Positions 1-12,870 of a DNA stretch of 64,000 bases are shown here, in pieces. Origin of the DNA: Sapria himalayana (Eukaryota; Streptophyta; Magnoliopsida; Malpighiales; Rafflesiaceae); the NCBI GenBank assembly GCA_029783825.1, contig JAREIK010000691.1, positions 203,933 through 267,932 on the forward strand. Direction: 5' to 3'. The notes below the pieces were generated by a model. That model searched no databases. It was not told where the DNA came from and was given only the letters and a program-made list of their open reading frames with translations. A program made the position numbers and the translations under genes. Position 1 is the first letter of the stretch. Every line of letters starts with the position of its first letter.

Positions 1-2028
1 TATTTGGCTAGCTATCTATATGTTTATTTATCTATCAATCTATGTGTCTATTTATTTTCTATCTACAAATCTGTTTATCTATTTATCTATATATCTAGCT
101 ATTTGACTATATGGCTATCACTTATTTATTTTTCATCTATCTACCTATATACTTATCTCCCTATCTGTCTATAGATCTATCTGTATCATCTATCAATCAA
201 TCTATCTATCTATCTATCTATTTTTGGTCTATTTATCTTTCAATCTATTTATCAATCTATCTGTATATCAATCTAACTATCTATATGTCTATCTAGATAT
301 CTATATATTGCCATCTTTCTATCTTTCTATCTTTCTACTTTCTATTTGTTTATCATCGATCAATCTATTGGTCTATTTGTCAATCTATATATTCTATTTG
401 GTCTATCTATCTATCAATGTATTTTTCTTCTATATAATTTACTTTATATATGTGTGTCTGTGTGTGTCTGTGTGTCTATGTGTTGTAACTATATTTTTCT
501 TATCTGTTTATCTATCTATCTATCTAAATATCTATCTATTATCAATCTTTTATGTCTATTTGTCTATGTTCTATTAGTCTACTATTGTCTATATGTCTTT
601 CTGTTGTGTGTCTAATGCTTATCTTTCTATCTATTTATCATTCAATCTATCTATCTATATATCATTCAATCATTCAATCAATATATTAGTCTATCTGTCT
701 ATATATCTAACTATCTATATTCTTACTGTCTATCTATATTTCTATTAAATTTTTATCAGTCTATTTGCCCTTATGTCATCTATTGTCTGTCTATTTCTAT
801 CCCTCTATCTATCTATCTATCTATTTATCTTTAGAAAGTGTTTGTTTGTTTATATGTCTATGTTTATTTATCAATAATTGTATGTCTTTTTATATATTTG
901 TCTTTCTGCTACCTATCCAAACTATTAATCTACTTATCTATCTATCTGTGTAACTATCTAATTATTTAATATCTTACATTTATGTATCAATTTGTCTATC
1001 AATCTAACTTTCTAATTGTCTTTCGGTCTATTTGTCATTCTTACCTACCTGTCTATCATTCTATTTTTCTATCTATCTATCCATTTGCCGATCTATCTGT
1101 CTCTTATGTATTTATCTATCAATCTATTTATCTATTTATCTCTCTCTCTATCTTTTATCTGTCTATATGTCTATTTGTCTATCTATCTATTAGTCTATTT
1201 ATTTATTTATTTGTTTATCTGTCTATCTATTTATGTATCTAACTATGTAAATAACAAATTGTAAATTTGTAAATCTATGTATCTATCTACCTATCTTTCT
1301 TTGTTTCTATCTATCTAACTATGTAACTATCTATTTGTCTATCTGTTTAGGTATATAATTGTGTTTCTGTCTATGAGTCTATTAGTCTATCTATGTATAT
1401 GTCTATCTATCTATCTTTTTATATGCCTATTTGTTATTTATTTATTTGTCTATCTTTTTATATGTTTATTAGTTTATATGTCTCTCTTCTTTATGCCTAT
1501 CTACCTATCTACCTATTTTCTATATATATATATATATATATGTTTATATGTCATATATCTATTTATCTATCTAAGTGTCTATTTTCATTCGGTTTTATTT
1601 TAATCTATCTATTTATCTATTATCTGTATATCTATCTATCTTTATATCTATTTATCTTTCTATTTGTCTTTCAACTATCAATCTATTGCTATATCTATAT
1701 ATCTTTCTGTCTATCATTCTATTTGTCTATCTATATATGTATCTTTTTACCTATCTAACAATCAATCAATCTACTCTATCTATCTATCTATCTAGATACT
1801 ATCAATATATTTATCTATTTATATATATATATATATATTTATATGTTTATCTGTCTATCTATTTATTGGTCTAACTATTTATCTATATGTATGTATATTT
1901 GTTTTTCTATCTATCTATCTTTATGTCTATTAGTCTATCTAATTGCCTATCTCTCTAATTGTCTTTGTGTCTATATGTCTATCTATCTATCTATATATCT
2001 ATCAATCTATTTATTATTCATTCAATCA

Positions 2029-2029
<1 letters not shown>

Positions 2030-2062
<33 letters not shown>

Positions 2063-2063
2063 A
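2030..2063. repeat. (TA)n(TG)n compound microsatellite
   Basis: An uninterrupted TA run passes directly into a TG run inside the TCTA array. Confidence 0.9.
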
Positions 2064-3264
2064 TCTATATATAAATTAATGTGTCAATCTCTCATTCTAT
2101 CTATCTAACTATCTCTCTATCTATCTATCTATTTATATATCTATCTATCTTTATATCTATTTATTTATCTTTCTATCCATCTGTTTATATGTATTTCTAT
2201 TTATCTCTCTATCTAACTATATGTATATATTTCTATGTGTATGTTTACCTATCTATTTATCTATCTATATGCCTATCTATCTATATGTGAATATTTCTAT
2301 TTGTCTATTTGTCTATATGTCTATCTATCAATTTATCAATCTATTTATCTATTTGTCTAACTATCTAACTATCCATTTGTTTATCTATCAAAATATCATA
2401 CTATATTTATATCAATTAGCCATTCATTCTATAAGTCTATTTATCGATAATTCTATTTGTTTATCTATCATCTATCTATCTATTTCTCTAAATATCTTTC
2501 TATCTATTTGTCTAAATATCTATCTATCTATATATCTATTTGTGTATCTATCTATATTTCTACCTATCTATCTATCTATCTGTCTGTCTGTCTATGTGAC
2601 TATCTTTATATCTATCTATCTATCTATCTTCTTATTGTTCTAATTATGTGCCTATATGTTTATATGTCTATATGTATATATGTCTATCTGTCTATTTATT
2701 TAAATCTTTATTTATCACTCTATCTATTTACCTATTTGTCTATCGATCTATCTATCTATCTATCTTTTTATATGACTATCTATTTTAGTATTTATCTTTC
2801 TATCTCTTTATTTGTACATCTAGCTATTGATCTATCCATATAACTCTCTATAAATTTGTCTTTCTATCAATCAATTTGTGAATCTATCTATCTGTCTATA
2901 TGTCTATCTATCTATCTATCTACCTATCTATCTATTTATATATTTTTCTATCTATCTATTATCTACTATCTATTTGTCTATCTGTCTATTTATTTATTTG
3001 TCTAACTATCTATTTGTCTATTTTTCAATCTATTTATCTTTTTATATGTTTATCTATCTATCTATTTATTTATCTATCTATTTGTCTATCAAACTTTCTA
3101 TCAATCTATCTATCTATCTATGTATTTGTCAATTTGTCAATCTGTTTATCTATCTTTATGTAATTATCAATCTATCTTTCTTTCTTCTATCTATTTATTT
3201 CTCTATCTACCTATCTATTTATTTCTCTACCTATCTACCCATTTATATATCTATCTATCCATCA

Positions 3265-3290
3265 TTATATATATATATATATATATGTTT

Positions 3291-3334
<44 letters not shown>
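3265..3334. repeat. (TA)n(CA)n(TA)n compound microsatellite
   Basis: A TA run, a short GTTT break, a CA run of about 22 bp and a second TA run form a near-symmetric block within the TCTA array. Confidence 0.9.
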
Positions 3335-4195
3335 GTCTATCTATATGCCTATTTGTTTATCTATATATCTTTCTATCTATCTATCTGTCTATCTGTTTTT
3401 CTTTCTATCTATTTTTATGTCTATCTATTTATTTGTCTATCTGTCTATCTGTCTATATATCTTTCTATTTATCTATCTGACTATCTATATATCTTACTAT
3501 ATCTATATCTATCTATCTCTCAAATTAACTATTTATATATTTATCTATCCGTCTATCTTTGTATCTTTCTATCTGTCAATTTATTTATTTCTATCTGCCT
3601 ATCTATGTATGTGTTTCTGTTCTATGTGTCTATGTGTATATCTATCTATATATTATCTATCTATCTATTTGCCTATATGTATATCTATCTATCTATCTAT
3701 CTATTTTTCTATCTATATATCTATCTATATGTCTATCTTTCTATTTATCTATCTATCTATCTATGTGTTTATCTATCTATTTGTCTAACATTCTATCTAT
3801 CTATCTATCTATCTATTTGTCTAACATTCTATCTATCTATCTATCTATCTATCTGTCTATCTATTTATCTGTCTAATCTATCAATATTTCTATTTATTTA
3901 TATATTTATCTATCTATTTAATTATCTATTTGTTTATCTCTATATCTCTATATCTTTCTATTTATCTATCTATCTATATCTCTATCTGGCTATTTATCTA
4001 TCTATTTGTCTATCTTTCTATCTCTCTATCTAGCTATCTATCTATCTATCTAATTATCTAACTATCTATATATCTATCTATATGTCAAACTATCTATCAA
4101 TCTAATTGTTTTTCTGTATATCTATCAATCTCTTTAAATATCTATCTATCTTTATGCTTATCTATCTATCACTTAGTCTATATAGCTATCTATCT

Positions 4196-5020
4196 CACTT
4201 CAAAAAAGCCCAAATAGTTAGAGAAACTTTCCTCGCTATTTGGGCTTATTTCATCACTAAAATATAATAATGATGGATTTATGTGAGAAATTATCCCAAG
4301 CTAAAGTGCATGTCGCAAATTATTAATGAGAAAACTAAATTCCTTACCAAATTTTTTAACGTCAGAAATTCCCTAGCTAATTATATTTATTTCTTGCTAA
4401 TTTTGATTGTAATTATAAGTTGCATAAAAGTCTCTAGCTAAATTAGAGAAAAAACCCCTAGCTATTTTCATTCCAAAATTATTTTCACAATTTTATTTTT
4501 TTACAAAAAAGTTGATTACATATTTTTAAGTTTTTATATTAAATTGAATAAAAGCATAAAATATAAACCAATATTTATAATTAACAAAAAAATAAAAGTA
4601 GTTAATATATTATTCTGATACAATTTGTTACATAGTTAAAACAAAAACATAACAATATTTTATTACACCTTCTTTTTCATCGATTTATCTAACAATTAGT
4701 GCATAATGTTTAATATGTCTGTGAAATTGATGTTGCTTTTTCTTTCTCAGCTCCTCTACTCACCAACTTTCTCCTGCTATAAAGCAATCCTAGTCCTCCT
4801 ACGTCAAGTCTAGTAAAATTCTAATTTCTATGTTTCTGCAAATAGTGAAAGAACGACCTCGTTGATGAAGCCTATGTAGTGCAGAGCTCCATTTTTGAAT
4901 TGGGAGCCATCACCAGAGAAAGTGAGATATTCGCATGTAACTTTAACCCTTTTCTAATGTCTCTTCACTTCTGCAAGCTTCGTATGGGGAACATTATGGT
5001 ATCATATCCATATGAAATTT
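4196..5020 (+). repeat. Left terminal inverted arm of element A
   Basis: Read in reverse complement, this arm matches 16995-17633. Shared landmarks in the same order are the AAATAGCTAGG terminus, TCCCTAGCTAA palindromes, an AATTAACAAAAAATAAA block, GTTAAAACAAAAACATAAC, TGCATAAAGTATA-like sequence, GTCTAGTAAAA and a distal CATACGAAGCTTG segment. About 100 bp near 4850-4950 have no counterpart in the right arm. The same arm recurs at 51297-51900 in element B. Confidence 0.8.
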
Positions 5021-5157
5021 AAACCAATAAATCAAATTAAAATAAATAGATAAAAAAAGTTCTATTTTGATAAAATATGGTAAAATTATACAATACAACT
5101 TATACCTTATATATAATAATATAGTATATATGTACATATATACTACAGAAAAAATAG

Positions 5158-7065
5158 ATTCAAATCCCCAACCCTGATGTCCCTAGCCATAACATAATAT
5201 TCATTGCCAACGAGATCACCAGAAACCATAGATTCCAAAATATCGAATGTCATAAAATCATAGTTCAAGGGAGGAATGACATTAGGCACCTATGAAATGT
5301 TAGAAATGCTCATTTAGTAATTATCTAGTATTCATTGCTTGATAGAGATACCTTTAACTCACATATCTAAAAACACATATCTAAAAACTCATGATCTATT
5401 ATTCATAGTAAATATGTTTATATCATATAAAACTATAAAATTTTTTAAAAAATAAAGCTTTGTGAATAGGAATGTGCCTTAAGCACTACCAAGGCTAGGA
5501 ATTCATTGCCTTGGTAGTTTATGACACACACAATGCAAACATGTGGACTATTACATGTGTATGCACATGTGTAATGCAATATTAATATATGTTTCTCTCT
5601 CTCTCTTTAGCTCATTAACATCTAAAAATCTTAATATATAAATTAATAGAACATATAAATGTACAATGTGAATATATATTTCTCATTGTATTATGGCAAC
5701 CCACATACGTTAATGGCCATTACCATCTAGCTCATTACCATCAGCCTTGATACCAAAGTATATATCACATTGCTTCACTGCTTGCTCCTGAGTAATCATA
5801 GGTTGCAAGGAGTCCCTATTATCTTGCTAAATCAAACTTGTTGAAAAAAAATCAAGAGCTAATAGTGAACGAAAACATGATGTGGTACCACCAGGGGCAC
5901 CAACGGTGCTTAATGCTGGACAACTATTACTAGTACTACTAAAAAACATATAATGGTGCTTGCTCACCACCTACTCACAATTCAAGGCAAACAAAAATAG
6001 GCTTAGGAACACAAAATGTTGAACAACATGAGAATCATTTGTTAATAGCTATAACTTAAACTTAATTAACAAGATTAATAAAATGACCATATTCTAGAAG
6101 TAAAGTGGGCTTGCCATAGCTCATATTGATGAGATCACATTTATGCTGCATAAAAGCAAGTGTTTTTATCATTTGAATGTCATTATCTAGAACGATTACG
6201 AACAACTAATAAAAGTTGTGATAGTGTCATGTGATAACTATATAGTTATATGCATGTACAGCATGTGCCATGTGATAGTGTCAGAGTGGATGTGTGTGTG
6301 GAAAAGTTGTGGGCAGTTATATGCATGTAGTGTAACATTTTTTGTGAGGAAGTGCGGGCAAGAATGCAAATAGTGTGTTATGGTAGTGTACAAAATAAAT
6401 ATAGTGCAGAAAAATTAAAAATAAAATAATAAAAAATGATTTAGTGTGTGAGCTATATTTTGGCTAATAGATATTTTGGCTCCACCAATTTGTGTTGGCT
6501 CGCACTAAAGGAAGTAATCTGGCTTTCTTCTATTCACTTCTGGCTCTCCTCTTCTTGGTGCATGCTCAAACTGCATCAATTTTAAGGCTCAAACTGCATT
6601 AACACAGATACATAAACTCTTATTTCCCAACAGAAACATTTCAAAAGAAAAAGAAAAATCAAAATCAAAATCAAAAAGAAAATCAAAAACAAAATTAAAA
6701 ACAAAATTAAAAACAAAATTAAAAACAAGTACAAAATCAAATACCAAAACCTGTATGGACATGTGACACTTGAAGTAATCAACTTCCAAAATAGTTGTCA
6801 TGTTTGCACAGTAGATGTCCTGCAAAGAATCATGGTTAAGTTAGTCAGCCAAGCAAAGAAAAAAAATAGAATCAAGAACAACGATGCAACCAAATAAATC
6901 TCTTCTTGTTTAGCTACACATATAAAAAATCATGTGCCCGAAAGTTGCTCATTATTCCTTCTTCATGAAGTGAAGAGATAAGAGCTTTGAGTTTGCAAAT
7001 CCAGTGAAAGACTTGTAGTGAAGTAGCTCTTTCAACATATCATCGCATCTTTTTTTTATCTAATT
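5158..7065 (-). pseudogene. Unrecognised exon-like block, possibly a captured gene
   Basis: On the minus strand several short open stretches are bounded by splice-like signals. The best is 6751-6819: exactly 23 codons (DIYCANMTTILEVDYFKCHM...) with TTTGCAG before it and GT after it. Others are near 5717-5826 (contains ITQEQAVKQCDIYFGIKADG) and 5158-5289 (contains YDFMTFDILESMVSGDLVGN), plus a frameshifted stretch at about 6930-7060. Their composition is less AT-rich than the surroundings and they read in one direction, as one captured gene would. I do not recognise the protein. Stops and shifts interrupt it, so it is at best a remnant. The spacing between pieces is AT-rich, with a degenerate AAAATC repeat at 6640-6740. 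Confidence 0.35.
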
Positions 7066-7299
7066 GATCCTTTTTAAAAGCAAGAAAATTATAACGATTA
7101 ATTAAAATTGAAGAATAGCACCATAGATTATCATCGGGGGGAGGTGAAGACAATGAATGTTGACATACTTGTAGATTATTTTTTTTATATAGTCTCACAT
7201 CTTCTTTACAACATCAGAATGAGATAATGCATCTTCACCTGTACCAAAACATTTTATGAGAGCATATGAAAGAGGAATAGGAAGCTAGAAATCTAGAAT

Positions 7300-8398
7300 T
7301 AACTTTGTATACATTTATGTATAACTATATATAACTACTTATATGAATATATATATATATATATAACTATATTTTTACCTATATAAATCTATTTATAACT
7401 AAATATAATGTAGGTATAAGAACATATAACTATAAATAATTGTCTTTTACTATATGTTTAACTATAAAGACATTATACATAACTATATTTAAATATATAA
7501 TTAACAAAATATATTTAATATACAATTTTATATATTAGTATATAAAAATGTATTTAAATATATATATGCCTATCCATAACTATATGTATAAATATATTAA
7601 ATTATATAAAATATATATATACCTGCATGTATAAATATAAGTATAACTATATACGTAACTATATGTATAACCACGTGTAATTATATTTATAATTACATGT
7701 ATAACAACATACAACATTATGTTTAACTATATGTGTATAACTATATATAAATATTTGTATAACAATATATAAGTCTATATATCGAAATATAACTATATTT
7801 GTAACTATGTATACATATATGTAAATCTAAATATTTGTTTATAACTTTGTATACATTTATGTATAACTACATATAACTACTTCTAGGAATATATATCTAT
7901 ATTTTTACAATATAAATCCATTTATAACTAAATATAATATGGGTATAAGAACATATAACTATAAATAATTTTCTTTTACTATATGTATAACTATAAAACA
8001 TTATACATAACTATATGTAATTATATAATTAACAAGATATATTTAATATACAACATTATATATTAGTATATAAAAATGTATTTAACTATATCTATGCCTA
8101 TACATAACTATATGTATAAATATATTAAATTTTAAAAAATATATATATACCCGCATGTATAAATATAAGTATAACTATATGTATAACCACATGTGACTAT
8201 ATTTATAATTTAATGTATAACAATATACAACATTATGTTAACCTATGTATATAACTATATATAAATATTTGTATAATTATATAAACTCTATGTAATTAAA
8301 TATAGTTATATTTGTAACTATGTATGCATATATGTAAATCTATATATTTGTTTATAACATTGTATACATTTAGGTATAACTACATATAACTACTTGTA

Positions 8399-8435
<37 letters not shown>

Positions 8436-9499
8436 CTATATTTTTAACTATATAAATCTATTTATAAGTAAATATACTATAGGTATAAGAACATATAACT
8501 ATAAATAATTGTCTTTTACTATATGTATAACTATAAAAATATTATACATAACTATATAAAAATATATAATTAACAACATATATTTAATATATAATTTTAT
8601 ATATTAGTACATAAAAATGTATTTAACTTTATCTATGCCAATACATAACTATATGTATACATATATTAAATTATATGAAAAAATATGTTTATCTTCATTA
8701 TGAAATAAGTATAACTATAGGTATTATTTTATATGTATAACTATATGTATAACAACATTATGTAAATCTATATATTTACTATATGTATAAAACTCTATAT
8801 ATTTAAAACTATATAAAACTCTATATATTTAACTATATTTATATAACTATATATAAATATTTGTATAACTATATAAAACTCTATATATTTTAATAAAACA
8901 ATATTTGTAACTATGTATACATATATGTAAATTTATATATTTGTGTATAACTTTGTATACATTTATGCATGACTATATATAACTATTTGTATGAATATAT
9001 ATATATATATAACTACTATAATTACATATACTATATGTATAAACTATAAATAATTGTATCTTACTATATTTATAACTATAAAAACTTTATACATAACTAT
9101 ATTTAAATATATAATTTTCAACATATATTTAATATACATTTTAATATATTATTATATAAAAATGTATTTTGCTATATCTATGCCTATACATAACTATATG
9201 TATAAATATATAAAATTATATGAAAAAATATATATACCTACATGTATAAATATACGGTTAACTATATGTGTAACTATATGTATAACCACATGTAACTATA
9301 TTTATATTTATATGTATAACAACATACAACATTATGTTTAACTATTTGTGTATAACTAAATATAAATATTTGTATTACTATATAAAACATTATATAATTA
9401 AATATAACTATATTTCTAACTATGTATACATATACGTATACATATATGTAAATCTATATATTTGTTTATATACATTTATGTATAACTACATATAACTAT

Positions 9500-9542
<43 letters not shown>

Positions 9543-10320
9543 TTATATTTATATTTATATTTATATTTATATTTATATTTATATTTATATTTATATTTAT
9601 ATTTATATTTATATTTATATTTATATTTATATTTATATTTATATTTATATTTATATTTATATTTATATTTATATTTATATTTATATTTATATTTATATTA
9701 AATTATATTTTTAACTATATATAACTATTTATAACTGCATATACTATATGTATAAATAACATATAACTATAAATAATTGTATCTTACTATATGTATAACA
9801 ATAAAATCTTTATACATAATTATATTTAAATATATAATTAGCAACATATATTTAATATACATTTTTATATATTAATACATACAAATGTATTTTACTATAT
9901 ATATGCCTATACATAACTATATGTATAAATATATAAAATTAAAGAAAAAATCTATACACCTACATGTATAATTATAAGTATAACTATATGTGTAACTATA
10001 TGTATAACCACATGTAATTAAATTTATAATTACATGTATAACAACATACACCTTAATGTTTCACATTATGTGTATAACTATATATAAATATTTGTATAAC
10101 TATATAACACTCTATATAATTAAATATAACTATATTTGTAACTATGTATACACATATGTATACATATATGTAAATCTATATATTTGTTTATAACTTTGTA
10201 TACATTTATCTATAATTACTTATAATTACTTGTATGAATAATCTATATATAACTATATGTTTAACTATATATAATTATTTATAATGATATATACTATATG
10301 TATAATAACATATAAGTAAA
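7300..10320. repeat. About 540-bp AT-rich satellite inside element A
   Basis: A unit of roughly 515-590 bp is repeated about six times. Landmarks recur in fixed order: AACTTTGTATACATTTATG, a TA run, GGTATAAGAACATATAAC, ATAAATAATTGTCTTTTACT, CCTATACATAACTATATG, and ACAACATACAACATTATG. GGTATAAG lies at 7413, 7942 and 8482, and related sites follow near 9036, 9746 and 10297. The long 9036-9746 step is explained by an internal hexanucleotide expansion. Each unit is itself made of short ATAACTATATGTATAACTAT-like steps. Copies differ by many substitutions, so the array is not recently homogenised. The same satellite occurs in element B. Confidence 0.9.
9529..9699. repeat. (TTTATA)n hexanucleotide expansion
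   Basis: About 28 near-perfect copies of TTTATA/ATATTT replace the short TA run found at the equivalent place in the other satellite units. A brief version occurs near 56680-56700 in element B. Confidence 0.95.
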
Positions 10321-10486
10321 CATATATGTCAAACTATAATTGGCCATTCCAGCACAACACGGCCCTTTTGATTCCTCTTTCACATTACTCATCAATAATA
10401 GTTTTAGTGGTTAATTTATCACAGGAGTTGCATTTACAGATTCTATTGCCTACTTGCTATTTATTTGTGTTTTGAATTATTTTCAG

Positions 10487-10760
10487 CTTACTGATGTTTT
10501 TGCTAAGTGGCTCGTGTCATGGGGTGTGGTTGATTCTGAAGCCTCGTCCATCTATTAATGATACCAACCCATACAATGAGTTCAAGCCTCGAGAAAAAGC
10601 CCACCGGCTCCATACAAGATAGGTATGTGGTCTAGTAGTCTTTTATGATGCAATTAGAAGTTTCACAAGCAAATTTCATAGTCTTATAATCTGTTTCTCA
10701 TTATGTGTTCAGATTCAACAGAGAGAAAATAATTTGCAGTCATTTGAAAAACATCATTTG
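10487..10760 (+). pseudogene. Captured fragment of Enhancer-of-polycomb-like gene
   Basis: Two exon remnants separated by an intron are visible. The first (about 10487-10622), after TTTTCAG, reads INDTNPYNEFKPREKAHRLH before a stop. The second (10713-10760), after GTTCAG, reads IQQRENNLQSFEKHH and is followed by GTAAGT. The order NDTNPYN.F.PREKAHRLHTR then QRREN.QSFEKL is the signature of the EPL1/Enhancer of polycomb domain of the NuA4 histone acetyltransferase subunit, recalled from the family and not checked by search. Keeping the intron means the capture was at DNA level and was not a retrocopy. Only part of the domain is present, with an early frame change and a stop replacing the end of the first exon, so it cannot encode the protein. 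It sits between the satellite and the pyruvate kinase fragment. Confidence 0.75.
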
Positions 10761-12870
10761 GTAAGTTAGAAATGTATCTTATTGATCAACTCTTTATATT
10801 TAAATTAGGGATATAGTGTCGAGATTAATAAGTTATCAAAGAAGATTTTTTATTACAGTTTGCATCTCTTAGAAGAGATTAATAAGTTGCATATTCATCT
10901 TATCAAACACTTATCTATCACAACCATCCAATGTATATTTTTTCTTATAAAAAGTAAACATTATGAATCATTAATTGAGTAATTAATTATTTTTTTAATA
11001 TTATTAATTTTGTAGTCTAACATCTATTTTTCTATCATACTTTATTTTGGTCAATTGTTTTAGTTTATTAGTTAATATTTAAAAATAAATTATATTTCTT
11101 TTGAATTATAAATCATAAATTTCGAAAATAATTATATTTTTAAAAATTGATTTTTTCAATTTAAAATTAAAGTTAGAAATTAAATATTTTATTTTTTATT
11201 CTTTTATTTTTAAATTTTTTACTCTCAAACATGTGCTATCTATCTAATTTTCAATTTTAAATTTTTATTAGTTTCAATTATTAAGAAAATATTATCTATA
11301 TATAGCATATATCAATGTATCTATTTTCATAGTTGTCCTGTCAGCTCATTTATAACCATGACAAGAAAATATCAACTTAACATTGAATCTTAATGAAATT
11401 TTATAGATGTAACAAATTTACTTTACATCCCACATATAAAACACATTCGTTATAATACTTTAATATATATATCTTTATTGACATCAATATTATGTCTAAA
11501 TATTTTTTTTCTTTTATGTAGACACCAAACCAACTATCAAAAAAATTATATTATGAATATTTTCTAAATTGATAAATACTCAGTAAAATTATTTTTAGAT
11601 CTAGACAAAATCAATCGCTAATATTTTCATAAATTCCACGCAAAGAAATGTAGGGAAGCGATGGACTTAGGAATGTAATTTCTCTATCTAATTAGATCGA
11701 AACAAATTTTGTCGCTAAATAATTATCTGAATTTATTTTTTTATAATTTTATATATAATTGGAAGCGATAATTCCTTAATTTTATATATAATTATCTGCA
11801 TTTAGCTATGGATTTTTCCCGGGCTTTTGATAATTTCTGTCACATATTTATGATAATTTAATTTTGTTAGTATTATTTATTTTAATATTTTTTGTAATTT
11901 TCTATATTAAAGGTATGCCTTTGTCTATAGATGAGCGATCCTTGAAAGATACAGTCTCCTCGTATAATTATAAAAATATGATATTATAAAAAAATTTCAT
12001 AAATATATAAATACGAATAAACATTTATATTAAATAAGACTAAAATAACTATTTTTTTGATTAAAAATTAAATAAAAAATTATACAAAATATTTTTCTAA
12101 TATTTTTAACTATGATATTTAAATATTTATATTAAAAAAAATATAATTTATTATTTAATAATAATAAATTTGAAAATATTTTAATTAAAAAATAAACATA
12201 AATAAAAATAACTACTAATAAAATGCTAAAATAAACAATTCTTTGATAAAATAAAAAATTATAAAAATATATGAATTAATGAATAAGCAAGTAAATATTA
12301 ATATTATTCCTATAATCATAAAATATTGTTATGATTATAGGAATCTTTTAAAAAATAATGACTAAAAGAATTGAAAATATTGAATTAAAAAAAATTCAAA
12401 TTTTTCATAAAATTTAAAAGATAATAAATTGATATTTAAAGATTAATACATAAAAGTTTTTATTACATCAAAAAAATTTTGATGAATTAAAAAATAAATA
12501 TCTAAGTGTGGTTATTAAATGAACACTTCAAAGATTAAAATTTATAATGACTAAAATATTCAAATTTTATGCTTTTATAATTATTTCATATTATATTAAT
12601 AATAAATAAATTGAGACATTAGAATTTAGACATTTCATGTGGGAATAGGCCTTGGTTACTCTCTTCTTTAGTCTAGTGGCTGACGGCTTTCATCTGTGGC
12701 CTGTGGGACTTGTTCAGCCAACCTTTTTGGCATTCTTCATGATGTTATTTGTAAACAGGCAGGTGGTTACTGGTTACCACTGTCTCATTCACAAACTTTG
12801 AAGGAACCATATCACATCTTTTGTAGGGAAATAGGTATTGGGTTATTGAATAGGTAATTAAGACGTCAAT
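10761..12870. other. AT-rich stretch with no recognisable gene
   Basis: Very AT-rich sequence with many A and T runs. Around 11620-11850 there is a less AT-rich patch with ATCGCTA/AGCGAT motifs that could be a small decayed transposon, but I could not pair its ends. From 12600 the composition rises toward the pyruvate kinase fragment. No open frame is convincing. Confidence 0.7.

Larger units (their letters stand above)
1..4195. repeat. Degenerate (TCTA)n microsatellite array, left part
   Basis: The whole stretch is built from TCTA/CTAT tetranucleotides with frequent one-base variants (TTTA, TGTC, CAAT, TATA). It runs from the window edge, so its left end is not visible. All open frames here are translations of the repeat (LSIY-type peptides) and are not genes. 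Local homogeneous runs alternate with diverged ones, and a 44-bp unit containing CTAACATTCT is duplicated near 3785-3850. The array stops abruptly at a transposon-like terminus at 4196. On the opposite strand it is the same GATA repeat as at 26871-51296, but inverted. Confidence 0.97.

Noticed and set aside
111..4033. Many overlapping ORFs of 60-226 codons encoding LSIY/YLSI-rich peptides
   Set aside because: They are translations of a tetranucleotide repeat in which TAA, TAG and TGA are rare in these frames; overlapping frames give the same peptide style and there is no start context or domain.
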